Position numbers and translations under genes: made by a program. A DNA stretch of 64,000 nucleotides. Source: JAFMJV01 sp963800275 (GTDB taxonomy: Bacteria; Chloroflexota; Limnocylindria; Limnocylindrales; CSP1-4). The stretch lies in assembly GCA_963800275.1 (NCBI GenBank), contig CAWDAI010000006.1, forward strand, positions 124,001-188,000, given 5' to 3'. Below are positions 42,613 through 51,000 of this stretch, in pieces. The notes beneath the pieces were generated by a model. It was given only the letters and a program-made list of their open reading frames with translations. It searched no databases and was not told where the DNA came from. Position 1 is the first letter of the stretch; each line of letters opens with the position of its first letter.

Positions 42613-42798
42613 ATGGGCCAGACGCACCGGCAGCGCCAGTTCGCCGCTCTCGCGGTCCGCGAGGACGGCCGCCGCATGCCCGTGAACCTGCCCCAGCCTG
42701 TAGTGGTATCCCTTCTTGGCAAGCTCGAGTCTGTCGTACTCGAGCTTATCGGCCTCATTACCGGCTCCCGGTGGGAGTCTGGGGACAGGCGGAGATAG
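42613..42798 (+). CDS. Branched-chain amino acid leader peptide of the ilv operon
   Basis: A 61-codon open frame behind GGAAGGAG (12 bases upstream) lies between the ilv promoter and a terminator. Residues 30-49 read VVVSLLGKLESVVLELIGLI: 13 of these 20 residues are Val, Leu or Ile. Several of their codons (GTA three times, CTT three times, ATT once) are rare in this GC-rich genome. A slowed ribosome here would change folding of the RNA just downstream, as in ilv leader peptides of enterobacteria and Corynebacterium. An inner ATG at 42676 would give a 40-residue version with the same control region. It has no similarity to any protein I know. Confidence 0.72.
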   Translation: MGQTHRQRQFAALAVREDGRRMPVNLPQPVVVSLLGKLESVVLELIGLITGSRWESGDRRR

Positions 42799-42832
42799 CG
42801 CCACAGGGCGCGACGGACGTCGAACCACCCAG

Positions 42833-42868
42833 GACCCTCGCCGGGAACGGCGAGGGTCTTTGTTGTGT
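42833..42868 (+). terminator. Intrinsic terminator/attenuator before ilvB
   Basis: GACCCTCGCC and GGCGAGGGTC form a perfect 10-bp stem with the loop GGGAAC, followed by TTTGTTGTGT. It ends 66 bases before the ilvB ATG and 35 bases after the leader-peptide stop. A smaller hairpin GCGCC/GGCGC at 42798-42811 overlaps the leader stop codon. Confidence 0.85.
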
Positions 42869-42933
42869 CAGCGACCGAAGACACGAGGCACAGGCAGCAG
42901 CACCGAGCAGCGAACAAGGGAAGGGCAGCACGT

Positions 42934-44847
42934 ATGACCACCGAGAAGATCCCTACCGCCGCGGCCCAGCCGCAGACAGGAGCGCCACCACAGCGTGGTC
43001 GTCACCTGCCCAATCCCGGCTCTGCCGAGACCGAAGCGGTCGAGAAGGCCCGCGCCGACATGCTCCAGCAGGGACGCATCACGCATCGCGACCGCATCGG
43101 CGCGGATGCCCTCTGTGAGGCCCTCATCCACCAGGGCGTCGATGTCATCTTCGGCTACCCCGGGGGCGTGATCCTGCCGCTCTACGACGTCTGGGCCGAC
43201 TACCCCGAGCTGCGCACCATCCTGGTCCGCCACGAGCAGGGAGCCGCCCACGCTGCCGACGGCTACGCTCGTGCCAGTGGCCGTGTCGGCGTCTGCCTCG
43301 GGACCTCCGGCCCTGGTGCCACCAACCTCGTCACGGGCATCGCCACCGCCCAGCTCGATTCGGTGCCGATGGTCGCGATCACCGGCAACGTGCCGGGCGC
43401 GCTCCTGGGCAAGGATGCCTTCCAGGAGATCGACATCAGCGGCATCACGCTGCCCATGACCAAGCACAACTACCTGGTGCGCAACGCTGACGACATCCCG
43501 CGCGTCATCGCGGAAGCCTTCCACATCGCCCGCACCGGTCGCCCAGGCCCGGTCCACGTCGACCTCACCAAGGACGCCCTGACCGCCGAGACCAGGGCCC
43601 AGAACCCGACGGTCCTCGACCTGCCCGGCTACAAGCCTCGCTACGAGGGACATCCGCGCCAGGTGAAGCTGGCGGCCAAGGCCATCACGGCCGCCAAGCG
43701 CCCCGTGATCCTGGCCGGCCACGGCGTGCTCATCGCCGGCGCCAGCGACCAGCTCAGGGCCTTCGCCCACAAGGCCCAGATCCCGGTCACCCACACCTTG
43801 CTCGGCGTGGGGGCCATGCCCGAGGATGACCCGCTCTCCTATGGCTACATGGGCATGCACGGCTGGAAGCACGTCAACAAGGCCATCCAGTCAGCTGACC
43901 TGCTCATCGCGCTGGGCATGCGCTTCGACGATCGCGTCACCGGCGCGGTCAGCACCTACGCGCCGAATGCCCAGATCATCCACGTCGACATCGACCCCAG
44001 TGAGATCGGCAAGAACGTGGCCGTCGATATCCCCATCGTGGGCGACGTCGGCAGCGTCCTGGGCGACTTCATCAAGGCCGTCCCCGAGATCGATCCGGCC
44101 ACCCGTACGGAGTATTTCGCCGAGCTGGCCGAGTGGCGCACGGAGTCCGAGGCCATCTCGTGGCACGGGTCCGGCGGCTGGAAGCAGGGACTGCTCACGG
44201 CCGACTACGTGATGCAGCGGCTGGGCGACATGACCGACCACGACGCGACCCTCGTCTCGGACGTGGGGCAGCACCAGATGTGGCTGGCCCGATACGCCGG
44301 CTTCCGGCGCCCTGACAGCCACCTCTCGTCGGGTGGCCTCGGCACCATGGGCTACGGCCTCCCCGCGGCCATGGGCGCTGCGCTCGGACGGCCGGACAAG
44401 CAGACCTGGGCAGTGGTCGGTGACGGCGGGCTGCAGATGACCAGCCAGGAGCTGTTGACCGTGGTGGTCGATCACATCCCGGTCAAGATCGCGCTCATGG
44501 ACAACAAGAAGCTGGGCATGATCCGTCAGTGGCAGGAGATCGTCTACGGTGGCAACTACCACTCCAGCGACCTGCCGGCGCCCCAGTGGGACAAGCTGGC
44601 CGAAGCCTACGGCATGCCCACCTTCCGAGCCGACTCACCCGAGCAGGTCGATGACGCCATCCGCGCGGCCCAGGCCCACGACGGCCCCGCCCTGGTGTGG
44701 TTCGAGATCGAGCAGACGCAGAACGTGCTGCCGATGATGCCGGCGGGCAAGGGCCTGTCCGACCTCATCGACGACATGGGCCAGGATCAGCCGCGCGCGC
44801 ACACGAATGCGAACGGCCAGGCTGGGCCGGCAGGAGAGGAGCGCTAG
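42934..44847 (+). CDS. ilvB: Acetolactate synthase large subunit
   Basis: IlvB (637 residues) condenses two pyruvates, or pyruvate with 2-oxobutyrate, using thiamine pyrophosphate. The catalytic glutamate is in VRHEQGAAHAADGYAR, FAD-region and central domains follow, and the TPP motif is GDGGLQMTSQEL with MDNKKLGMIRQWQ. An N-terminal extension of about 65 residues, rich in Ala, Pro and Gln, precedes the enzyme proper. The ATG at 42934 has GGGAAGGG eight bases upstream. It is first in the operon ilvB-ilvN-ilvC-leuA-leuB-cimA and lies behind the attenuator. Confidence 0.95.
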   Translation: MTTEKIPTAAAQPQTGAPPQRGRHLPNPGSAETEAVEKARADMLQQGRITHRDRIGADALCEALIHQGVDVIFGYPGGVILPLYDVWADYPELRTILVRHEQGAAHAADGYARASGRVGVCLGTSGPGATNLVTGIATAQLDSVPMVAITGNVPGALLGKDAFQEIDISGITLPMTKHNYLVRNADDIPRVIAEAFHIARTGRPGPVHVDLTKDALTAETRAQNPTVLDLPGYKPRYEGHPRQVKLAAKAITAAKRPVILAGHGVLIAGASDQLRAFAHKAQIPVTHTLLGVGAMPEDDPLSYGYMGMHGWKHVNKAIQSADLLIALGMRFDDRVTGAVSTYAPNAQIIHVDIDPSEIGKNVAVDIPIVGDVGSVLGDFIKAVPEIDPATRTEYFAELAEWRTESEAISWHGSGGWKQGLLTADYVMQRLGDMTDHDATLVSDVGQHQMWLARYAGFRRPDSHLSSGGLGTMGYGLPAAMGAALGRPDKQTWAVVGDGGLQMTSQELLTVVVDHIPVKIALMDNKKLGMIRQWQEIVYGGNYHSSDLPAPQWDKLAEAYGMPTFRADSPEQVDDAIRAAQAHDGPALVWFEIEQTQNVLPMMPAGKGLSDLIDDMGQDQPRAHTNANGQAGPAGEER

Positions 44848-44849
44848 TC

Positions 44850-45482
44850 ATGGCCATGAACGATCCCATCAGCGCTCCGGTCAAGCACGCACCCAAGGAG
44901 CGCTACGTGCCCGGCACCGGCCAGCAGCACCGCCACGTGCTGGTCGTGCTGGTCAACAACCAGCCGGGCGTGCTCAATCGAGTCGCCAGCATGGTCCGCA
45001 GCCGCAACTTCAACATCGAGTCGCTGGCCGTGGGCCACACCGAGCGGCCGGACATCAGCCGCATGACCATCTCGCTGCGGGGCGACGACTTCGCTGTCGA
45101 GCAGATGGGCAAGCAGCTCTATCGGCTCATCGACGTGCTCAAGGTCCAGGACCTGCCCGAGTCGGGCGTGGTCGAGCACGAGCTGGCGCTCATCAAGGTG
45201 CGCGCCACCGAGTCCAAGCGGGGCGAGATCCTGCGCATCATCGAGCTCTACAAGGGCCGGGTCCTCGACGTCGGCCCCGAGACCGTCATCATCGAGCACA
45301 GTGGCACCGAACAGGAGATCGACTCGCTCGTGGCCCTGCTCGGTGGGTTCGGCATCAAGGAGATGGTCCGTACCGGCACCATCGCCCTCAGCCGGGGGTC
45401 CGGCGCCATCGATCTCCAGGCCATCCTTCGCGCCGGCCCGGAGCCGGCCGTCGTGCCCACCCGTCAGAAGACCGCCGAGTAG
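44850..45482 (+). CDS. ilvN: Acetolactate synthase small (regulatory) subunit
   Basis: This 210-residue protein has an N-terminal ACT domain (LVVLVNNQPGVLNRVASMV, then NFNIESLAVGHTE). It confers valine feedback inhibition and activates IlvB. A C-terminal domain of about 75 residues follows. The ATG at 44850 has GAGAGGAG nine bases upstream, two bases after the ilvB stop. The frame extends further upstream inside ilvB but that is spurious. Length is slightly greater than usual because of a short N-terminal extension and a tail after residue 180. Confidence 0.94.
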   Translation: MAMNDPISAPVKHAPKERYVPGTGQQHRHVLVVLVNNQPGVLNRVASMVRSRNFNIESLAVGHTERPDISRMTISLRGDDFAVEQMGKQLYRLIDVLKVQDLPESGVVEHELALIKVRATESKRGEILRIIELYKGRVLDVGPETVIIEHSGTEQEIDSLVALLGGFGIKEMVRTGTIALSRGSGAIDLQAILRAGPEPAVVPTRQKTAE

Positions 45483-45497
45483 AAGAGGAACGCACAC

Positions 45498-46565
45498 ATG
45501 CCCGCACGGATGTACTACGACAACGACGCCGATCCGGCCGCGCTCGAGGGCCAGACCGTAGCCGTCATCGGCTACGGCAGCCAGGGCCACGCCCACGCCC
45601 TCAACCTCCATGAGAGCGGGGTCAAGGTCGTGGTCGGCCTGGCGCCGGGATCGAAGTCCCGCGCCATCGCGGAGCGGGCCGGCCTGCAGGTCATGGACGT
45701 GGCCGATGCGGTCAAGGCCGCCGACGTGATCATGATCGCGGTCCCCGACACCATCCAGAAGTCGCTCTACGACTCCGAGATCGGCCCCAACCTGCGGGCC
45801 GGGCAGCTGCTCATGTTCGCCCACGGCTTCAACATCCGATTCGGGCGCATCGTGCCGCCGGAGAACGTCGACGTCGGCATGGTCGCGCCCAAGGGTCCTG
45901 GCCACCTGCTGCGGTCGGTCTACGAGGCCGGCGGTGGCGTGCCGGCGCTCTTCGCGGTGGAGCAGGACCCCTCGGGCACCGCCCGGGCGCGGGTCATGGC
46001 CTACGCCCGCGGCCTCGGCAGCACTCGCGCCGGCATCCTCGAGACGACGTTCGCGGAGGAGACCGAGACCGATCTCTTCGGTGAGCAGGCCCTGCTCTGT
46101 GGCGGCGTCAGCGCCATGGTCAAGGCTGCCTTCGAAACCCTGGTCGAGGCGGGCTACCAGCCGGAGCTGGCCTACTTCGAGACGATGCACGAGCTCAAGC
46201 TCATCGTGGACCTCATGTATCGCGGCGGCCTCAACTACATGCGCTTCAGTGTCAGCGAGACCGCCGAGTACGGCGACTACGTCTCGGGCCCGCGCGTGAC
46301 CGAGGGTGCCAAGCAGGCCATGCGGGACGTCCTCGCAGACATCCAGTCGGGCGCCTTCGCCGAGCGCTGGATCGCCGAGTACGACTCGGGTGGCGCCGAG
46401 TTCGAGCGCATGCGCAGCGCCGACCATGACCACCAGATCGAGCAGGTGGGGGCACGCCTGCGCGGCCAGATGGCCTGGCTCGACCCGGTCGAGGTCAGCG
46501 CTGGCCAGGCCCAGGCCACGACCACCGGGGCAGCCGCGCCCGCTAGCGGCAAGGGGGGAGCCTGA
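45498..46565 (+). CDS. ilvC: Ketol-acid reductoisomerase (class I)
   Basis: IlvC (355 residues) isomerises and reduces acetolactate and acetohydroxybutyrate with NADPH. The Rossmann loop is VIGYGSQGHAHALNL and the knotted C-terminal domain contains EEATET-type metal ligands in FAEETETDLFGEQ, then ETMHELKLIVDLMYRGGL and SVSETAEYGDY. A poorly conserved tail of about 25 residues rich in Ala and Gly ends the protein. It overlaps leuA by one base (TGATG). Confidence 0.96.
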   Translation: MPARMYYDNDADPAALEGQTVAVIGYGSQGHAHALNLHESGVKVVVGLAPGSKSRAIAERAGLQVMDVADAVKAADVIMIAVPDTIQKSLYDSEIGPNLRAGQLLMFAHGFNIRFGRIVPPENVDVGMVAPKGPGHLLRSVYEAGGGVPALFAVEQDPSGTARARVMAYARGLGSTRAGILETTFAEETETDLFGEQALLCGGVSAMVKAAFETLVEAGYQPELAYFETMHELKLIVDLMYRGGLNYMRFSVSETAEYGDYVSGPRVTEGAKQAMRDVLADIQSGAFAERWIAEYDSGGAEFERMRSADHDHQIEQVGARLRGQMAWLDPVEVSAGQAQATTTGAAAPASGKGGA

Positions 46566-48175
46566 TGACCGCCGACGTACCAGTACGCATCTTCGACACC
46601 ACCCTGCGAGACGGTGAGCAGGCACCCGGGGCCGGCCTCACCGTCAGCGAGAAGATCGAGGTCGCCCGGCAGCTCGCCCGCCTGAACGTGGACGTCATCG
46701 AGGCCGGCTTCCCGGCCGCCTCGCCCGGTGATTTTGAGGCTGTCAACACCATCGCTCGCGAGACCAAGGGCATCGCCGTGGCCGGCCTGGCCCGCTGCAA
46801 GGATGGCGATCCCCAGCGCGGTGTCGAGGCGCTCTTGCCGGCGGAGAAGCCGCACCTGCACCTGTTCATCGCCACCAGCGACATCCACCTGGTGCACAAG
46901 CTGAAGATGTCGCGCGAGCAGGCGCTCAAGGCCGCGGTCGAGTGGGTCGCCTATGCCCGCAAGCGCCTGGGACCCGATGCGGAGATCGAGTTCAGCGCCG
47001 AGGACGCCAGCCGTACCGAGCACGACTTCCTGCTCAAGGTCTACGAGGCCGTGGTCGACGCCGGCGCCACCACCGTCAACATCCCTGACACCGTGGGCTA
47101 TGCCATCCCGGCCGAGTTCGGCGAGCTCACGCGCAAGGTCGTGGACCGTGTCGGCAGCGGCGCCGTCATCAGCGTCCACTGCCACAACGACCTGGGCCTG
47201 GCCACGGCCAACACGCTGGCCGCGGTCCAGGCGGGTGCACGACAGGTGGAGGTCACCGTCAACGGCCTGGGCGAGCGCGCGGGCAACGCCTCGCTCGAAG
47301 AGGTCGTGATGGCGCTGCGCACACGGCCCACCGAGTTCAAGGTCGCAGGCCACCGCATCAACACCGAGCAGATCAGCAACGCCAGCCGGTTGGTCAGCTA
47401 CCTGACCGGCTTCACGGTCCAGCCCAACAAGGCCATCGTCGGCCGCAACGCCTTCGCCCACGAGTCGGGCATCCACCAGGACGGCGTGCTCAAGAACGCG
47501 CTGACCTACGAGATCATGACGCCCCAGTCAGTCGGCCTCAGCGGCTCGCGGCTGTCGGTCGGCAAGCTCAGTGGTCGGCGAGGCCTGCAAGGCAAGCTGG
47601 CCCAGCTGGGCTACGACCTCTCGGGCGAGCAGCTCGACAAGGTCTACCAGCAGGCCATCGCCCTGGCCGACACCAAGAAGGAGGTCACCGACGCCGACCT
47701 CACCGCCCTCGTCGAAGCCCAGTCCACGAGCGCGGGTGCGGTCGAGGAGATGGCCTCCGACTCCCCGGTCAAGCTGGTCGACTGGTCGGTCAGCTCGGGC
47801 AAGGGCGGCATCGCCAAGGGTGCGGTCTCCCTTCTCGTCAAGGGCCAGGCCGTGGAGGCCATGGCTGAGGGCAACGGCCCGGTGAACGCGCTGTTCGTGG
47901 CCGTGGACAAGGCCGTCGAGCCAGTCCTGGGCTGGTATCCACGCCTGGCCGAGTACGAGATCCGGGCGGTCTCGGGCGGCGAGGACGCCCAGGGCGCAGT
48001 GATGGTCCGCGCCCGCCGTTCGGTCGATCCCGAAGACACCGCCGAGACGGTCAACGGCCACGGCCTTTCGACCAACATCATCGAGGCCTCTCTGGAGGCC
48101 TACCTGGCCGGACTCGAGAAGCTGCTCCGGCATGAGACGGCCTCCCTCGAGGCGCGGAAGGAGACACTCGTTTGA
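46565..48175 (+). CDS. leuA: 2-isopropylmalate synthase
   Basis: LeuA (536 residues) joins acetyl-CoA and 2-oxoisovalerate, the first committed step to leucine. The TIM-barrel start FDTTLRDGEQAPGAGLT holds the metal aspartate and base. SVHCHNDLGLATAN supplies the metal histidines, and NAFAHESGIHQDG lies at the lid. The C-terminal regulatory domain (after about residue 400) would give leucine feedback. It overlaps leuB by TTGA. Unlike leuB, leuC and leuD it is intact. Confidence 0.94.
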   Translation: MTADVPVRIFDTTLRDGEQAPGAGLTVSEKIEVARQLARLNVDVIEAGFPAASPGDFEAVNTIARETKGIAVAGLARCKDGDPQRGVEALLPAEKPHLHLFIATSDIHLVHKLKMSREQALKAAVEWVAYARKRLGPDAEIEFSAEDASRTEHDFLLKVYEAVVDAGATTVNIPDTVGYAIPAEFGELTRKVVDRVGSGAVISVHCHNDLGLATANTLAAVQAGARQVEVTVNGLGERAGNASLEEVVMALRTRPTEFKVAGHRINTEQISNASRLVSYLTGFTVQPNKAIVGRNAFAHESGIHQDGVLKNALTYEIMTPQSVGLSGSRLSVGKLSGRRGLQGKLAQLGYDLSGEQLDKVYQQAIALADTKKEVTDADLTALVEAQSTSAGAVEEMASDSPVKLVDWSVSSGKGGIAKGAVSLLVKGQAVEAMAEGNGPVNALFVAVDKAVEPVLGWYPRLAEYEIRAVSGGEDAQGAVMVRARRSVDPEDTAETVNGHGLSTNIIEASLEAYLAGLEKLLRHETASLEARKETLV

Positions 48176-49333
48176 GCCCTGCCGACAAGCCCACCTATCA
48201 GGTCGTCAAGATCCCCGGCGATGGCATCGGACCGGAGATCGTGGAGGCCTCGCTGACGGTCCTGGCGGCAGCCCAGGAGCGCTTCGGCTTCGACATCGAG
48301 TGGACCGAGGTCAAGGCGGGCGGGATCGCCATCGATGCCTATGGCGAGGCCGTCCGTGACGAGGACCTCGAGCTCATGCTGGAGAGTGACGCCGTCTTCC
48401 TCGGCGCGGTCGGCGGTCCCAAGTGGGACGACCCCGCCGCCACGGTGCGTCCAGAGCAGGGCCTGCTCAAGATGCGCAAGGTCCTGGGCCTCTACGCCAA
48501 CCTGCGCCCGGTATCGGTGGAGCCGTCGCTGAAGGAATCGTCGCCCCTGCGAGCAGACCTCATCGAGGGCGTGGACATGATGATCGTGCGCGAGCTCACC
48601 GGGGGCATCTACTTCGGGGCGCGCAAGGAGGCCTTCGACGGTCCCAACGGGCGCGAGGCCTACGACACCATGTCCTACACCGAGCCGGAGGTCCGCCGCA
48701 TCGTCGACCTCGCCTTCCGCCTGGCACAGGGGCGTCGCAAGAAGCTGACCAGCGTGGACAAGGCCAACGTCCTCGCCAACAGCCGCCTGTGGCGCGCCGT
48801 GGTGGAGGAGGTCGCACCGGCCTACCCGGACGTGGAGCTGGAGCACCGCCTGGTCGATTTCGACGGCCATGTCGCTCATCACCAAGCCGGCCTCCTTCGA
48901 CGTCATCGTGACGGGCAACATGTTCGGTGACATCCTCAGCGACGAGGCCTCCGTCCTGGCCGGCTCGCTGGGCATGCTGCCATCGGCCTCGCTCGGCGAG
49001 CGCACCACCGCCCACGGCACCACCGGCATGTACGAGCCCATCCACGGCTCGTCCCCGGCCAAGACCGGGCTCGATATCGCCAACCCCACCGCCACCATCC
49101 TGTCGGCGGCCATGATGCTGCGCTGGTCGCTGGGCCAGGCCGAGGCTGCCACGGCCATCGAGAACGCCGTCCGCTCCACGCTCGACAGCGGCACACGCAC
49201 CCGGGACCTCATGGGCTCCGAGGGCGAGGCGCGCGGCTGGCGCAGCGTGGGCACGGCGGCCTTCGCCGAGGCGGTCGCAGCTCAGCTTCGTTCCGCCCAG
49301 CAGGCACAGAGCACGGGAGATCGACGTGAGTAA
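48172..49333 (+). pseudogene. leuB: 3-isopropylmalate dehydrogenase with one frameshift
   Basis: Two segments give a full LeuB of about 387 residues. The first, from TTG 48172, runs VVKIPGDGIGPEIVEA through MIVRELTGGIYFG to LEHRLVD. The second starts at MSLITKPASFDVIVTGNMFG and contains GDILSDEASVLAGSLGM. The normal sequence at the join is VDSMAM; here GATTTCG needs one T fewer (run at 48858-48860). Total length is 3n+1. As written, the enzyme stops before the active-site aspartates of the GDILSDE segment. The enzyme oxidises isopropylmalate and, downstream of CimA, methylmalate. It overlaps cimA by eight bases. Confidence 0.87.
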
Positions 49334-50954
49334 CGACCAGGGGGCGGCCGTCGACCAGCCGGTCGTCCTGTATGACACGACCCTGCGCGACGGAACGCAG
49401 GGCGAGAACATCACCCTCTCGCTCGCCGACAAGCTGCGCGTGGCGCGCATGCTCGACGAGTACGGCATGCCCTTCATCGAGGGCGGCTGGCCCGGCTCCA
49501 ACCCCAAGGACATCGAGTTCTTCGCGCAGGCCAAGAAGATGACCTGGAGCAATGCCAAGCTGGCGGCCTTCGGCTCCACGCGGCACCGGGCCAACACAGC
49601 CGCCGAGGATCCCTTCCTCAACGAGTTGGTGCGGGCGGAGACGCCGGTGGTGACCATCTTCGGCAAGTCGTGGGACCTGCACGTGACCCAGGTGCTGGGA
49701 GCGACGCTGCCCCAGAACCTGGACATGATCGCCGAGTCCGTGGGCTGGGTCAGCGAGCACGGGCGCACCGTGGTCTACGATGCGGAGCACTACTTCGACG
49801 GCTACAAGGCCGATCGCGACTACGCGCTCGAAACGTTACGGGCCGCCCGCGAGGCCGGCGCCCGAGACATCGTCCTCTGCGACACCAACGGCGGCACCCT
49901 CACCACCGAGCTGGTGTCCATCGTGCAGGACACCATGGCCGCTATCGCGGCCGATCCAGGCGCTCCGGCGGTGACCTGGGGTATCCATACCCACAACGAC
50001 GCTGAGCTGGCCGTGGCCAACACGCTGGCCGCGGTCGCGGTCGGTGTGCGCCACGTGCAGGCCACGATCAACGGCTACGGCGAACGCTGCGGCAATGCCA
50101 ACATGGTCAGCGTCATGGCCAACCTGGCCCTCAAGACGGACCTGGCGCTGGCGCCGGTCGGCGGCGGTGACATCAGCCATTTGACCTCGCTCTCCCGTTC
50201 GGTGGCAGAGATCGCCAACGTCACGCCTCTGGACTACCAGCCATTCGTCGGCCGCTCGGCCTTCGCCCACAAGGGCGGGGTCCACGGGGCGGCCGTGGCC
50301 AAGGTGGAGCGCAGCTACCAGCACGTCGATCCCGTTCGCGTGGGCAACGAGAGCCGGTTGGTCGTGTCCGAGCTGGGCGGCCGCGCCAACACGCGCATCC
50401 GCGCCGAGCAGCTGGGTCACAACCTCGAGGGCGTGATCGATGCCAAGGTGCTCTCCGAGACCATCAAGGAGCTCGAGAACCAGGGGCTCGCGTTCGAGGG
50501 CGCGGAGGCTTCCTTCGAGCTGCTCATCCGGCGCAAGAGCGCCGACTACGTCGCGCCCTTCGAGATCCTCGACTACACGACCCTCTCCGAGCAGCGTGTG
50601 GGCCGGGACTTCCTGGCCGAAGCCACGGTCAAGGTGCGCGTCGATGGGGAGGTCCTCCATACCGCCGCCGACGGCAATGGTCCGGTGAACGCGCTCGACG
50701 CCGCCCTGCGCAAGGCCCTCGGTGCCTTCTACCCGGGGCTCGAGTCGATGCGCCTCGTCGACTACAAGGTGCGCATCATCGACGGCTCGTCGGCCACAGC
50801 TGCCCGCACCCGCGTGATCATCGACTCCATCGATGGCGACCGCGAGTGGTCCACGATGGGCTCGGACACGAACATCATCTCGGCCTCGGCTGCAGCCCTC
50901 GCGGATTCCTTCGAGTACGCCATCTGGAAGCAGTCCCAGGCGGCCAGCGCGTAG
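49326..50954 (+). CDS. cimA: Citramalate synthase
   Basis: CimA (542 residues) condenses acetyl-CoA with pyruvate to (R)-citramalate, which LeuCD and LeuB turn into 2-oxobutyrate for isoleucine without threonine deaminase. It differs from LeuA in having YDTTLRDGTQGENITLS and FIEGGWPGSNPKD, both diagnostic of the CimA branch. The histidine motif is GIHTHNDAELAVANT. The C-terminal regulatory domain is present. No ilvA-type deaminase is in the window. The GTG start overlaps the leuB stop. It ends the operon; pheA follows with its own promoter box. Confidence 0.92.
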   Translation: MSNDQGAAVDQPVVLYDTTLRDGTQGENITLSLADKLRVARMLDEYGMPFIEGGWPGSNPKDIEFFAQAKKMTWSNAKLAAFGSTRHRANTAAEDPFLNELVRAETPVVTIFGKSWDLHVTQVLGATLPQNLDMIAESVGWVSEHGRTVVYDAEHYFDGYKADRDYALETLRAAREAGARDIVLCDTNGGTLTTELVSIVQDTMAAIAADPGAPAVTWGIHTHNDAELAVANTLAAVAVGVRHVQATINGYGERCGNANMVSVMANLALKTDLALAPVGGGDISHLTSLSRSVAEIANVTPLDYQPFVGRSAFAHKGGVHGAAVAKVERSYQHVDPVRVGNESRLVVSELGGRANTRIRAEQLGHNLEGVIDAKVLSETIKELENQGLAFEGAEASFELLIRRKSADYVAPFEILDYTTLSEQRVGRDFLAEATVKVRVDGEVLHTAADGNGPVNALDAALRKALGAFYPGLESMRLVDYKVRIIDGSSATAARTRVIIDSIDGDREWSTMGSDTNIISASAAALADSFEYAIWKQSQAASA

Positions 50955-50987
50955 CCGAACCGGCGCCAGCGGTCCGGCCCCGGACGG

Positions 50988-50993
50988 TAGGCT
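50988..50993 (+). promoter_or_regulatory. -10 box TAGGCT, leaderless start of pheA
   Basis: TAGGCT is followed by seven bases and the ATG at 51001. There is no ribosome-binding site. Confidence 0.55.
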
Positions 50994-51000
50994 CTAGCAC

